A stretch of 64,000 bases of DNA from Corydoras sp. C115 (Eukaryota; Chordata; Actinopteri; Siluriformes; Callichthyidae). The stretch lies in assembly GCA_019802505.1 (NCBI GenBank), contig JAFMOC010000240.1:273501-337500 (forward strand), read 5' to 3'. A program made the position numbers and the translations under genes. A model generated the notes under the pieces. It was not told the DNA's origin. It saw only the letters and a program-made list of their open reading frames with translations, and did not search any database. This document shows, in pieces, positions 1 through 11,850 of this stretch (positions are counted from its first letter, which is position 1; every line of letters starts with the position of its first letter).

Positions 1-419
1 GGCAATGCCTTTCATTTCACATGTAGCATACACTGAGCATCAAGGTAGGCCAGGGCAAATCTAAAATAATAGGAAAAGAAGGAAAAGAAATCAAAAATAA
101 TTTTAGCAATTCAATATGAACAGTATTGGCACCCTGCCCTGGGTGTACACCCATCTGCAGATTGGACCAATATGACCGGCTTCTGGGCCCTGTTTGGTAT
201 TTTCCAGGAAGCAGGAAGTTACGCTTGGCTCCTGAGTCAGTAATTTTAAATTTAGTGCAATATGGATTTTTAAGGTTAATTCTGTGATCTGTTCCCTAAT
301 CAGTTCGGGTCCTCTCAGTAGGGCCACTGAGTTTGGCTGTCATTCGGTGGAGGAACAGGAAACACCCCGATTAGGTCTCATGTCATACACATTTACAACT
401 GACCTGCATCCCCGGTTAT
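1..419. other. no gene recognised
   Basis: AT-rich sequence with only short open frames. A few bases near 130-150 resemble the 3' half of the SINE family found later in the window, but too little remains to call it a copy. Confidence 0.4.
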
Positions 420-805
420 TATAAGTTCCAAGATGGTGGCGTGCACGAGTGCAGCGGCTTCTTGCGCTCCCGTTGATTACCCTAAATTTAATCATTTTCA
501 TATCGGTTCAAACCCCAAATCAACATGCATTGAGCGGGTGAAATATAGCAGGAATGAACTCTTTATAATAAACAACAGTTTAGGAAAAAAGGCAACAACC
601 ATCGACAATAATCTGAAAACTACGATCGGAAGACTTCAGCTCCTCCGGACATCGGCATGGTGGATCAGAAACGGGGGAAGCGCGGCGGTGTTCTCGCCAG
701 GCGAACGCAAACTGACACCTGATTCCGTCGCTTTTTCTTTCTTATGTCCGCTCTCTGGATAACAAGCTGGACCTTCTGCGACTGAGGACGAGTGTTTCTG
801 GTGGG

Positions 806-1565
806 ATGAGGAACAGTGCGGTGTTTTGTCTCACTGAATCATGGCTACAGGACAACATGCCGGATTCAGCCTTCCAGCTCGCCGACAGACAGCTCTTCCG
901 AGCGGACCGCAACCAGCAGTCGGGAAAAGCCCAGGGAGGCGGCGTGTGCGTCTACATAAATAATGGTTGGTGTACGAACTGCGTGTTGGTAAACAGCCGC
1001 TGCTCTGAAGCGACAGAACAGCTGACTCTGAGATGTGGTCCACATTATTTGCCACCAGATGCTAATGCTAACAACGCACTGAAGGAGCTCCATGAGAACA
1101 TCATCTCTCTTCAGAACAAGCACCCGGAGGCGTTTTACGTGGTGGTGGGCGACTTTAATCACGTGAGCCTGACGAGTGTTCAGCCGCGGTTTTTCCAACA
1201 TGTAAACATTGCAACACGGGGAAACAACACACTCGACCGTGTGTACACCAATATTAAAGACGCATACAGAGCCATCCCCCACCCCCACCTCGGGCTCTCC
1301 GACCAACTGCACAGACTGGCATGTCTTCAGAGAGGCTGCTGAGTGTGAGGGAGAGCTGAATCTGGAGGAATATACATCTGTTGTCCTCGGATACATCAGC
1401 AAATGTGTGGAGGATGTCACCACCAAGACTGTGACCGGCCACCCAAATCAGAAACCCTGGCTGAATGCAGAGGTGCGTTCTCTGCTGAAAGCCAGGGATG
1501 CTGCCTTCAGGTCCGGCGATTCACAGCAACAGAGCGGCAAGAAGAGAGCTGACTGCAGGGGGTAA
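806..1565 (+). pseudogene. LINE endonuclease remnant
   Basis: An apurinic-type endonuclease domain. Visible blocks are CLTESWLQDNMPD, GGGVCVYINNGW, VVVGDFNH and a late LGLSDQL (the equivalent of the SDH box). The frame shifts near 1250-1340 into a second frame encoding EEYTSVVLGYISKCVEDVTT. The original element continues on the far side of the L2 insertion. Confidence 0.8.
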
Positions 1566-1572
1566 AAAAGGG

Positions 1573-2274
1573 GTAGGTTCCTTCTTTATAACATAAGGAA
1601 GATCAGACCCTTTCTGACTTAACATGCTACCCAACTGCTTGTTCAAGCCCTAGTCTTATCCCGGCTTGATTATTGTAATGCACTACTTGCCGGTATCCAA
1701 CTTCCACCATCAGACCTCTTCAACTAATTCAAAACTCTGCAGCCCGACTCGTGTTTAACCAGCCCAAGCGAACTCATGTCACTCCATTACTCACTTCCCT
1801 CCATTGGCTTCCTGTAGCTGCTCGCATTCAGTACAAGTCGCTGACTCTGGCATACAGAACCATTTCTGGATCTTCCCCCTCTTACCTTCACTCTATCTTT
1901 TCAAAATACACTCCGACTCGTTCACTTCGCTCCAGTGATGATTGCCGCCTGGCAATTCCACCTCACCGAGGAGCTAATTCTCATTCTGTGGCGTTCACCA
2001 CTGCAAAATGGTGGAACGATCTTCCCAACTCTGTCCGTAAGGCAGAATCTCTAAACAGTTTTAAGAAACTACTTAAGACGCATCTATTTAACTAATACCT
2101 GTTATAAAAAAAAAATAAAAAGGGGGGGGGGGCGCAGCTTCAAATAACAATCAGGTTTGATGAACTTACAGTATAGTTGGTTTTCTCCATGGCTTCTGAC
2201 TTGTGGTGTTCTCATTTGTAAGTCGCTTTGGATAAAAGCGTCTGCTAAATGACTAAATGTAAATGTATGTAAAT
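1573..2274 (+). mobile_element. L2 LINE 3' fragment inserted in the Rex1-like element
   Basis: Encodes the C-terminal part of an L2 polymerase (FNQPKRTHVTPLLTSLHWLP, KWWNDLPNSVRKAESLNSF), then an A/G-rich stretch and the tail GATAAAAGCGTCTGCTAAAT with TAAATG-type repeats. It is closely related to the L2 at 47579-50030. It is flanked by GTAAAAAAGGG (1562-1572) and GTAAAAAGGG (2275-2284), a target-site duplication differing by one A. That explains why the Rex1 frame resumes after it. Confidence 0.88.
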
Positions 2275-2284
2275 GTAAAAAGGG

Positions 2285-3740
2285 CAAAAGCCACATATGC
2301 TCTGAAAATCCAAAGACACTTCTCGTCCCAGGATCCACGGAGCATATGGCAGGGCATCAAGTGCATCACGGACTACAAATTCAGAGATGCACAATGCCCC
2401 AATAACCCCACCCTGCCCGAGTCCTCTCGCTTTCAGGACCCTGACATCACCCCCAGCACCAGACTCACCCCGTCACCTGGAGAAGAGACACCAGACACCT
2501 TAGTGTGACACCAGCACAGGTCAGGAAGACCCTTCGTAGGATCAACCCCTAAAAACCTGCTGGTCCGGACAATATTCCCGGACGGGTGCTAAAAGACTGC
2601 TGATCAGCTCTCCGAGGTCCTTGCAGACATATTCAATGTCTCCCTCAGACAAGCAGTGGTTCCCACCTGCCTGAAAATCATCCCGGTCCCCAAAAGCTCC
2701 ACAGTGAAAGCTGAATGACTAGCCAGCACACCGATAGTCACCAAATGCTTTGAAAGGTCATGACCCACATCAAAGCCACCATCGACGTCACGGTGGACCC
2801 ATATCAGTAAGCTTACAGAAACAACCGATCTACAGAAGATGCCATTTCCTCTCTGGTCCACACCGCCCTCACCCACAGAAGGATTCCTACGTCCATATGC
2901 TCTTTATGGACTTCACGTTTGCATTCAACATGATGATCCCTCAGACCCTGACTAATAAACTGTCACTACTTGGACTGAGCGCCTCCCTCTGCAACTGGAT
3001 TCTGGACTTCCTGACCAACAGGCCACAGTCTGTGAAGGTCCACAACACCACCTCCTCCACGAAAACCCTCAGCATCAGTTCCCCTCAGGGCTGTGTGCTG
3101 AGCCCCCTCCTGTTTACACTGTTAATGTATGACTGCACACCTATCCATCCGAGCTGTCATATTGTGAGGTTTGCAGACAACACAGCAGTTGTTGGATGTA
3201 TCACAGACAATGATGAGTCCATGTATAGACAGGAGGTGGAACACCTGGAGGATTGGTACAGAAAGAACAACCGCTGCATCAACATTAAAAAGACAAATGA
3301 GATGATTGTGGACTTCAGAAGGGGCAAACACGCCCACACCCCTCTACATGTGGGGGGATCTGCGGTGGAAGTGGCCTCCAGCTACAGGTACTTGGGTGTG
3401 CACCTGAGTAACAACCTCACCTGGAGCACCAACACTTCCAGCTTGGTCAGGAAGGCACATCAGCGGCTCTACTTCCTCAGACGGTTGAGGACAGCCGGAC
3501 TCGGGAGCTCAGTCCTCACCTCCTTCTACAGATGTGTGGTGGAGAGCATCTTGTGCTCCAGCATCAACGTGTGGCATGGAAGATGCTCTGCTGCAGACAG
3601 GAAAGCTCTGCACAGAGGACTATTGGAGTCAGTCTCCCCACCACCACAGACATCTACACCTCCAGATGCAGGAAACGGGCCTCCTGCATCATGAAGGACC
3701 TCGCTCACTTTTTGTTCCGCTTCCCTCAGACTGCGGAGCA
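2285..3740 (+). pseudogene. Rex1-like reverse transcriptase remnant
   Basis: It begins with the linker AKATYALKIQRHFSSQDPRS, then, after disrupted sequence, RT blocks FMDFTFAFNMMIP (palm motif A; the usual second aspartate region is altered), SSPQGCVLSPLLFTLL, HIVRFADNTAVVG, DFRRGKHAHTP, and thumb/C-terminal RYLGVHLSNNLTW and FYRCVVESIL. The YxDD-type box reads FADN, which removes one catalytic aspartate. There are frameshifts near 2500-2750 and after 3690. Confidence 0.85.
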
Positions 3741-4250
3741 TTAAGTGTAGAACAAACAGACTGAGGAACAGCTTCATAGCAGAAGCTGTAAGACTCACAA
3801 ACTACATCTAACAAGACGTTCACACGTTATCATCACCCCACCAAAATACCTCATCATCATCTCATCTCACATGTACCATTTATATACATTTTATATTCTG
3901 CCATATTTATATTTTATATTCTACATTTATATCTATTATATACCACTTTTTATTATATAGTATATAAATATATTCTTAAATTTATTTTCTATACTGTATA
4001 TACATATATTTATATATGTATAGTTAAAATATTCTATAATATATTTATATTTGTAGTTGTATATTATATATATTCATAGCTGTTTATTATTATATTTCAC
4101 ATATCTATATACTGTGTTTAAAAAAAATCTCATTTTCTTCTTTAAAATTAAATTTTAAATGATTACTTTAAAATAACAGGGTAATCGGGGTCCGTGACCC
4201 ATAATTTCATTCTCATCTCATGTACCACTGAATCTTGAATTCATAAAATT

Positions 4251-5330
4251 CACACACACACCCACATTAAGTGTGATGTGTATGACACCCCTGTTCTTAG
4301 CGCACCCTGGTGTCTGTGTGTCCTGAGCTGTATGATGTCAGGCTGGTTTAAACCATGCAGTATTTGCGATTTCTTACAGACATGGTAATCAACAAGCTAA
4401 AGGGTTGGGTTGTAGAATCCACTCACCAGTAATTGAGGACACAAAAAATCTTGCTTCCATCGGCCTTACGCCCTCTGGGAGGCCCCCGGCATGAACTTAT
4501 ATTGTGAAAACTCGAACCACAGTACATACAGAGATTATGCAGAGCTCTCTATTCATATTCCTTGGCTGAGAGGTGAACTGATTTAACTTGCATGGGAACC
4601 TCAGTGTTAGAAGCAGGAGTAGATTTCACTGAGGCGGAAGTGGAAAGCTGTAACTTTTTGGAGACCCAGTGCAGGTTATGGGTGGCGACCAGCAGGTCCA
4701 GTTTAATAGTAGTAGAAATGAGTGTGTTAAGGATCATAACACTATCATGGCAGGTGAACATCTCGATTTCAGACCGCAAACCAGTCCGAAAAAAGAGCGG
4801 GCTTCTAATTGTACGTTTTTCCTATATAGAGTATATCGGTACTATGGTAAAAAAAAAAAAAATTGCTTGCTGCTTTAAAACCTTTACACATTAGACATAT
4901 CGTTTCTTCTGAATTTTTTTTTTTTTACATTATTAAGAGATTGGATTTTTTGTAGTAAAAAGGCCACATTAAATCTTTAATGAGATTTAAAAAAATTTCT
5001 GCATTGTATTGTTTTCTCTAATAGATTCTACACTTAACAAGCTGCAATTTGTTTTCTAAGGATAAGTGTAATTTCTTAGAAAATTAAATAAAAATGCTCT
5101 CAAATGTATTTACCTAAATCATTTAGCGGTCCTTTCTCAGTAAGCTACATTAAAAGGCTAAAGTAATCTTTGATGAGATTTAAAATGTTTTAAGTACTGT
5201 ATTTTTTTATTTTATTAGATATGTGTATTTTTTCTGGACATTAAATAAAAATACTCTCAAGCTCATTCAACAAAATCATTCAGTGGTCCTCCCACAGAAG
5301 CTATTAGACTTTTCTTACAGTAGTATGCTC
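4251..5330. other. AT-rich sequence, no gene recognised
   Basis: Mostly AT-rich intergenic sequence. A 76-codon minus-strand open frame at 4549-4779 has ordinary composition (CHDSVMILNTLISTTIKLDL) but matches no family I recognise and could be chance or an old element. Confidence 0.35.
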
Positions 5331-5625
5331 AACAATTCTTTGCATTACCTTATTAAACTCGTACAACTGCCACCTAACACTTCTTTCACAGCACCCACAG
5401 ACTTTTACATACATCCTCTCCGAATTTCATTTTTATCTAACTCTCAATACCGTTCTTATATTTACATTTTTATATTTTAATTTTATTGTATAATTTTCCC
5501 TTTATACTTGTAAATATTGCTTTTTGCACAGTTGTGGGTACTTGCACATAAGTTTTTCACTCACCAATACTCCAGTACTAGGTGATGTGACAATGAAAAT
5601 CCTTGAATTAATTTGTTTTGCTCTA
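5330..5625 (+). mobile_element. CR1/Rex1-type LINE 3' end
   Basis: This stretch has the layout of a CR1-type 3' region: TGCACAGTTGTGGGTACTTG, then TTTTTCACTCACC and a terminal GATGTGACAATGAAAATCCT with a TTGAATTAATTTG end. No coding part remains. Confidence 0.5.
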
Positions 5626-5730
5626 AATAATAAGGCTTCGTTATAAAAATAGATAGAAAACTGTTAGATAATGTTAGTTTTGTCTCTGTAAATATTTTAC
5701 ACATACGGAGACACTGACCTTGTTTTACCC

Positions 5731-6880
5731 AGGTTATTTGTAAAATGATTGACACCATCAGCTTTAAATCATCATCATTTTGGGGCAACAATTTCTGTTC
5801 CTCTTTTGCTAATACATGCATTCAGTTTGCCACACCTTCTGACCTACATTAGACTAGACGTTATGCATCTTTTCAGTGGTATGCATATCAATCCACCTCT
5901 GCCACATGTCTGCATACTTTAATAGTGTGCACAAACTCTAACAGGTATTTAACTCTGACAGCATGCAGAATCTAACGGCTTTCTGAATTTTTTGTATACT
6001 ACATATCCAAAAGTATGTTGGTGCACAATAGAATTAAAGCGTTCAGGTAATATTCCCTATATCCCTTGAAAATAGAAAATAGCAATTCCAGTTCTCGGCA
6101 TGCCACACACCAAATTGGCGCACATTTTATTAATACGGCACTTCTGTTACGCATCCACCATGTTACGTTACCATCCCCCGGCCTGACAGGTGAAAAGGTT
6201 CAAACATGCAGTTTGAACGAGAAAGCGTATCAAACATGATAATGATGTCTCTTTACCAATGACAGGAAAAAATACAGACATTAAAGATAAATAGGTATTC
6301 TAGTATAGACTAAAAATGTCTATAATTTAGAACGGAAGAGAAAACTTTGCAATAAAACTTTATATCTATTTTCAGTATGGTGCTTCTGCTATGCAATTTC
6401 GAACTGCAAGCCACCCCCCCCGCCCAGCTCCACATTTACATTTAGATCAGCTGAAATTGTAGGTTATTAGTAAAATGATTGACATCAGCTATAAACCATC
6501 ATGATTTTAAGTGATTGGTGCAATGACTTCTGTTCCTCTTGCCACATGCATTCAATTCGCCACACCTCCTGACCTACATAAGACTACACATTATGCAGCA
6601 TCGCAGCAGTATGCATATCAATCCACTTCTGCCACATGTCTCTGCATACTTTAAGAGCGTGCACAAACTCGAACAGGTATTTAACTCTGACAGCATGCTC
6701 ATGTAAAATCCATGAGATGAAACTCAGTTTCATGAGTAGCCATTGAATATGAATTTAAAATGTTCTTACAGTTTAACTGTGTTACGTGTATAATACATAA
6801 CCAAAAGTATGTTGGTGCACAATATAATTACAGAGTTCAGGAAAGACTCCCTTTTCCCTTGAAAATAGAAGATGGATAAT
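5731..6880 (+). repeat. direct segmental duplication, two diverged copies
   Basis: About 340 bases at 5731-6080 recur at 6462-6880 in the same orientation. Shared landmarks include GTAAAATGATTGACA, TATGCATATCAATCCAC, GGTATTTAACTCTGACAGCA, AAAAGTATGTTGGTGCACAA and CCCTTGAAAATAGAA. The copies differ by many substitutions and small gaps and begin about 730 bases apart. No coding content is recognised. Confidence 0.8.
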
Positions 6881-8029
6881 GTTAAGGCAATGTCTAATTT
6901 TCAAAAGTCCCCAGCATGCCCACACCCTCATTACATCCCTATTAGGGACCTTGGGCTGACCTGACTGCAGTTGATTTCAAGTCATGTCTAATCCACTGCC
7001 TGACTATTCTGATTATCACAATAATTCATAGTACATACTGTATTAAGTTAACTGTTACGTGCTGCCGCCGGTGCGGTGTCCGAAAAGAAGTCCAGGGATA
7101 ATGTGGAGACGAGGAAACAGGGTTTCTAATGAACATGATACATCTTACATTAACCAATCGCAAAATGGTTAACAATGATAATAACATACACTTAGCCATT
7201 TTATCAGATACAGCTCATTGTTTCAAAACTTAACACATACAGTAGATATACTTTGTAGTTCTACAATTACATTGTAGTCCAGATTACATGTTTCAGGAGA
7301 GCTGATTGCACTTTACTGTTTTTCTATTATTATTTTTTTTTTGTTTGTTTTCTTCTCTGGGTTAGTTGATTAATGGTCTACCTTGTTTATCTGCTTAGTT
7401 TAGGTAATTAACTACATTCTGTTATTGGTTCCTTTGTTGATCCTGGTGTTATTTCTTTTTTGGCACAAGAGTGTCATTTTCGTAACCCGCCGCTTTGGTT
7501 ACCCATGCTTGTTATATTGCTAACCTGCCTTCATAAAAATAATTTGTCTAACCAGCTTCCTGGAGGTATCAGCTCCATACTCCATACTTGTTCCTGGAGA
7601 ACATTGCTTTGAACCTTTAACCAGACAATATTGACCTGTAAGTCGACCACCTTGACCCAGTGCCCTTTGAGCCTGATCCACTAGACCAGGCATGTCCTGC
7701 GGGACAGATTCCAAATGGCCCGGGCTTATAATGTGTTATTTATGGTTCATGAGCTCGGTCAGAATAAATAAATAAACAAAATTTAAAAATATATTTTTGC
7801 CTTTTTTTCACCATTCTGTGTGACAGTGTCTGTGTCTGCTGTTTATCTGTGGCTTTGGCATAACTGTGGATATATTGTCAGATATTCAGTGACAGCTAGG
7901 GGGCAGTGGAGTGGCTTTTGATTCTTTCTCATTAACCTGCAATGAAAACACAGATGCATCTGTTACAACTACTGATTTAAGAGGTGTTGACAACAACATG
8001 AACGTAACAGAAGAACTTGGACGTCTATA
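6881..8029. other. no gene recognised
   Basis: AT-rich sequence with no repeat boundaries, coding features or RNA genes that I can support. A small GC-rich patch (about 7061-7090) stands out but is not identifiable. Confidence 0.4.
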
Positions 8030-8660
8030 TGGTCGTGTCATCTTAACATTGGCATGTTCACAAAGATAAAACTATACGAGGCAGTAGTTCTTCCCAGTGG
8101 TATTTATGTATGTGAGACATGAACACTGTATAGCAAGCATGTTTAACACGTTAAGCGCTTCCACACTAAAAAAAGATGATCACTACACTCGTTGCTTGGA
8201 AATAAATCAGGGCATCTTGAAGTCCTCAGAAAAACAACATTGGGTCTCTGCTCATCAAGGCCCAGCTTTGCTGGACAGATCATCTAATTTGCTTTGAGGA
8301 CAGGTTCTGTGTGTTGCTCTTTCTCAAGGCCAATGATCTAGAAGCTGCCCGAAAAATGCTACATAAATACCGTCAAGGAAAACCTGGAATATGCTGACTT
8401 AACACCACATAAAACTGGAGACCTGTGTAGCAAAGAGGCAAATCTGACAAAAATGGGTTAAAAAAAGCTGTTGGAGCCTTTGAGGAGAGTCTTCATGTAC
8501 ATAATCCATATGAAAAAAGAAGCACAAGAAGAAGGCACACCATCAGCTCCACCAATTGCTACATTCTCCTGTCCTTATTGTTCAGAGTGCATTCAGAGCC
8601 ATTTGCAAAACTACAGGTATTGCTATGCATGGCTGACGTCATGCTTTCTTTCTGTTTCTT
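8030..8660 (+). mobile_element. degraded LINE C-terminal remnant (RTE/craycraft-like)
   Basis: Broken frames give phrases resembling the C-terminal part of craycraft-type LINE proteins found in fish: a region like the R-G-H-V-R-M / LPK-LLYGEL segment, then FSCPYCSECIQSHLQNYR, a zinc-knuckle-like CxxC end at about 8560-8625. Many stops and frameshifts are present. The assignment is tentative. Confidence 0.4.
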
Positions 8661-8809
8661 TCACTTATGATTATCTGTTTGCTTTCTTCTTATTTTATTA
8701 ATACGTACTCATTTGCAATTATTAATGTTAATGTATGTCAATGTGCATCATCTATTTTTTTGCATTACATGTTTTTTTTTTCTTTTCGGTGCATTTCTTA
8801 CATTAAACT

Positions 8810-9015
8810 ATTGAGCTTTAGTCTTCCACCAACACCATTACCACTGCTCTTCACACTTTCTCAACCTGCCTTTGGATTAAGGACTTTCTGACAAACTGCA
8901 CCCAGTCTGTTAGATTAGACCACCTTCATTCCTTCAGCATCATACTTAGCACTAGTGCTCTTTGGGGATGAGTGCTAAGCCCACTTCTCTATGCCCTGTA
9001 CACTTACAACTGTGA
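8810..9015 (+). pseudogene. small LINE reverse transcriptase fragment
   Basis: Short frames contain F-x-L-x-T-N-C-T-Q-S-V-R and VLSPLLYALYTYNC, which match RT palm blocks of CR1/L2-type LINEs. A piece of the L2 tail in antisense sense (CAAAGCGACTTACAAATGAG) follows at 9017. Confidence 0.6.
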
Positions 9016-9349
9016 CCAAAGCGACTTACAAATGAGAACACCACAAGTCAGTAGTTATGGAGAAAACCAGCTACACTGTACTTTTCTTAACTTAAAAGTC
9101 TTTAAGCTGCTTTGCAAATTGTACCCATTTTTGCAGGTTAGCGTGAGGGACAAGTGGCTTTATTAAGGTTCCACTGCTATTTAGTCCCGATCCATGGAGT
9201 TCCATTCGCATTCCCCCTATTCATATTTTACTGTTGTTGACAAACTCACATCCTACTGTGTCATGCAGAAAGTTTATCTTTGTGTTGCTATCCATCCATC
9301 AATTATCCGCTGCTCAGCCGGGTCCGCATTGCGGGGGCAGCAACCAAAA

Positions 9350-10640
9350 CGAAGAAGCTCTATTCCCAGCTACCTCTTCGGGAGGCAGCCTTAATTAAAG
9401 TCGTTAATGACTTATTAATGTCCTCTGATAATAACCAAATCTCTTTCCTTGTATTATTAGATCTTAGTGCAGCCTTTGACACTATAGCTATACTATAACA
9501 TCTTAGTTGACAGATTAGAAAACACTGTGGGCATTACAGGATCTACACTCCAGTGGTTTAAATCCTACCTGATCGATCGATATCAACTCACCTGTGTTGA
9601 CAACCAATGTTCTGATCTTGCTAAAGTTAAATATGGTGTTCCGCAAGGGTCAGTTCTGGGTCCACTCCTATTTGCGCTATATATGCTTCCATTGGGATCA
9701 ATTATTCGTAAACATGGAATCAGTTTAAGAAGAGTGGAATCAGTTTCCACTCTTATGCAGATGATACACAGTTATACATTTCAGCTAACCCTAATGATGC
9801 TCGTTCAGTCAGTAAGCTTGAGAACTAGGCTACCAGTTAAGTTTCGTATTGAGTACAAAATTTTATTGATAACATGTAAAATTCTACATAATCAGGCTCC
9901 ACATTATCTGAGTGAGCTGATTCAATTGTATAAGCCAACACGCAAGCAAGGTGCTGGTTTACCCTTAGCTCCTAGAATAAATAAAATTACTGCTGGTAGA
10001 AGAGCGTTATCCCACTAGGCTTCTCAACTTTGGAATAGACTTCCAGTTACTGTTCGTGATTTTGAATCACTATTAATCTTAAAAAATAAATTAAAAACAC
10101 TTATTTAATCTTGCGTTTAATTAATCCCTTGTAGATAAAGATGTAGATCTCAGGCTTGGCTCTGTTGGGGTGGTAATCTGCGATCAGTGTATGCTGGGGG
10201 GGGGGGGGGCACTGAAATGATGCTGTTCCAGGGAGCCATCTCAACTATATAGTCTGCAGTATCTGCCTCTTTTATGCTGTTCTAGTCAGTGATGCCGGAG
10301 TCACATGCTGCACTGTGTCAATCAATTACTTATCAAATGCTGTGCTTTATTATTAGCTCTAACTGCCTTCCTTGTCTGTTTCCTTTGAGGTGTGACCGGC
10401 TTCCTGGAGGTGCTGTCCTACACTGTTGTTGCTGCCTGGCCGCTCAAGGAGCAGGAGTCCCCCACTGAGTCTTAGTCCTCCCAAGGTTTCTTCCTTAAAT
10501 AACAACATAACGGAGTTTTTTCTTGGCACTGTCGCTTCGGCATGCTCTTTGGGGGTTTAAAGGCTTTTCATTCTGTAAAGCTGCTTTGTGACAATGTACT
10601 GTTGTAAAAAGTGCTATATAAATAAATAACCTGAACTTGA
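9350..10640 (+). mobile_element. L2 LINE, internally deleted
   Basis: Coding remnants at 9355-10080 include FLVLLDLSAAFDTI (RT motif A), TLQWFKSYLIDRYQL and KYGVPQGSVLGPLLFALYML (motif B region). After a deletion that removes the catalytic box region from frame come RIEYKILLITCKILHNQAPH and an end near 10080. A 3' region follows (AGATGTAGATCTCAGGCTTG to TGCTATATAAATAAATAACC), about 560 bases long and also found at 11160, 16740, 33550 and 51253. A run of 13 G lies near 10196-10208. Confidence 0.85.
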
Positions 10641-10644
10641 ACTA

Positions 10645-11850
10645 GAACAAATATCTTCTCTTCCAAGATGCATAGAAACTAATTCATGCTTTTATTACCT
10701 CAATGTTACATTATTGTAAGTCACTTCTGACAGGATGTTCTAATAAATCTTTACATAAACTGTAACTTGTGCAAAATGCTGCAGCTAGGGTTTTAACTAG
10801 AACCAGAAAATTATTATTTCAGTCCTGTGTTATCAAACTTACACTGGCTACCAGTTAAGTTTCGTATTGAGTACAAAATTTTATTGATGACATAGAATTC
10901 TACATCAGGCTTCACAGTATCCCACTGAGCTGATTCACTTGTATAAGTGCACTCGCAAGCTCTGATATCAAGGTGTTGGTTTGCTTTTGGCACCTAGAAT
11001 AAATAAAATTACTGCTGGTGGAGCAGAAAGAGCGTAGAGAAGAGCATTCTCCCACAAGGCTCCTCGACTTTGGAATATCCTTCCAGTTACTGTTCGCTAT
11101 TCAGAATCACTATCAATCTTTAAAAGTAGATTAAAAACACATTTATTTAATTCCCTACAGTATAGCTAAAGGTGTAGATCTCACGCTTGGCCATGTTGGG
11201 TTAGTGATCTGGAATCAGTCTGTGCTGGCATTCACCCAGTTCATCATTAGTAGAGGGTGTGGCACTGAAATGATGCTGTTCCAGGGAGCCCTCTCAACTA
11301 AGTTGAGTCTGCCATATCTTCCACTTTTAGTTCTGCTGCTCTAGTCAGTTATGCTGGAGTCACATGCTGCATTGTGTCCAACTCTGGTTATTACTTACAA
11401 TACTGGCCTTTAGTAGCACTAACTGCTTTTTTTGTTTTTTTCTTTTGAGGTGTTGCCAATTTCCTGGAGGTGTCATCAGCTCTTCATCCATGGCTATGCC
11501 AAAGCACTATGGCTATGAGAATTACTGGATGGATCCTGGCTTATTATTGGACTGGCGGTCCTGCAGGATGCCCTCAATGGACTTTCCAGTTGTTAAATAT
11601 GGACGCCTGATCCCCACACAATCTGTACATGGCTGTCCTATACTGTTGATGCTGCCCAGCCACTCAATGAGGATGAGTCCTCCACCGAGACTTGACAAGG
11701 TTTCTTCCTTAAAATATCAACAGGGAGTTTTTTCTTACCACTGTTGCTTTGGCTTGCTCTTAGGGGGTTTAATGGCTTATAACACTGTAAAGCTGCTTTG
11801 TAACAATGTACTATTGTAAAAAGCGCTCTATAAATAAATTATTTGAACTC
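10645..11850 (+). mobile_element. second L2 copy, 5'-truncated, in tandem with the first
   Basis: It starts within a few bases of the tail of the preceding copy and contains the piece that copy lacks (LVQNAAARVLTRTRK equivalent near 10765-10810). After that come the same PVKFRIEYKILL block, the same C-terminal coding region and the same 3' region ending GCGCTCTATAAATAAATTAT. Coding is broken by many indels. Confidence 0.8.

Larger units (their letters stand above)
420..4250 (+). mobile_element. Rex1-like (CR1 group) LINE, degraded, interrupted by an L2
   Basis: A non-LTR retrotransposon in plus orientation. Endonuclease remnants lie at 806-1565 (CLTESWLQDNMPD, RADRNQQSGKAQGGGVCVYI, GDFN) and reverse transcriptase remnants at 2285-3740. 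The 3' part (3740-4250) is AT-rich and ends near a repeated GAATCTTGAATTC-like tail, as in CR1-type elements. An L2 fragment sits at 1573-2274 between the endonuclease and RT segments. Several frameshifts and an altered RT catalytic box (FADN instead of FADD) show that it is dead. The Rex1 label rests on remembered family features such as DFRRGK and AADRKAL. Confidence 0.8.

Noticed and set aside
866..1426. 186-codon minus-strand frame
   Set aside because: It is the antisense shadow of the LINE endonuclease at 806-1342.
4549..4779. Possible unknown minus-strand exon
   Set aside because: Composition is protein-like but I see no convincing splice context or homologous family, so I left it as a note only.
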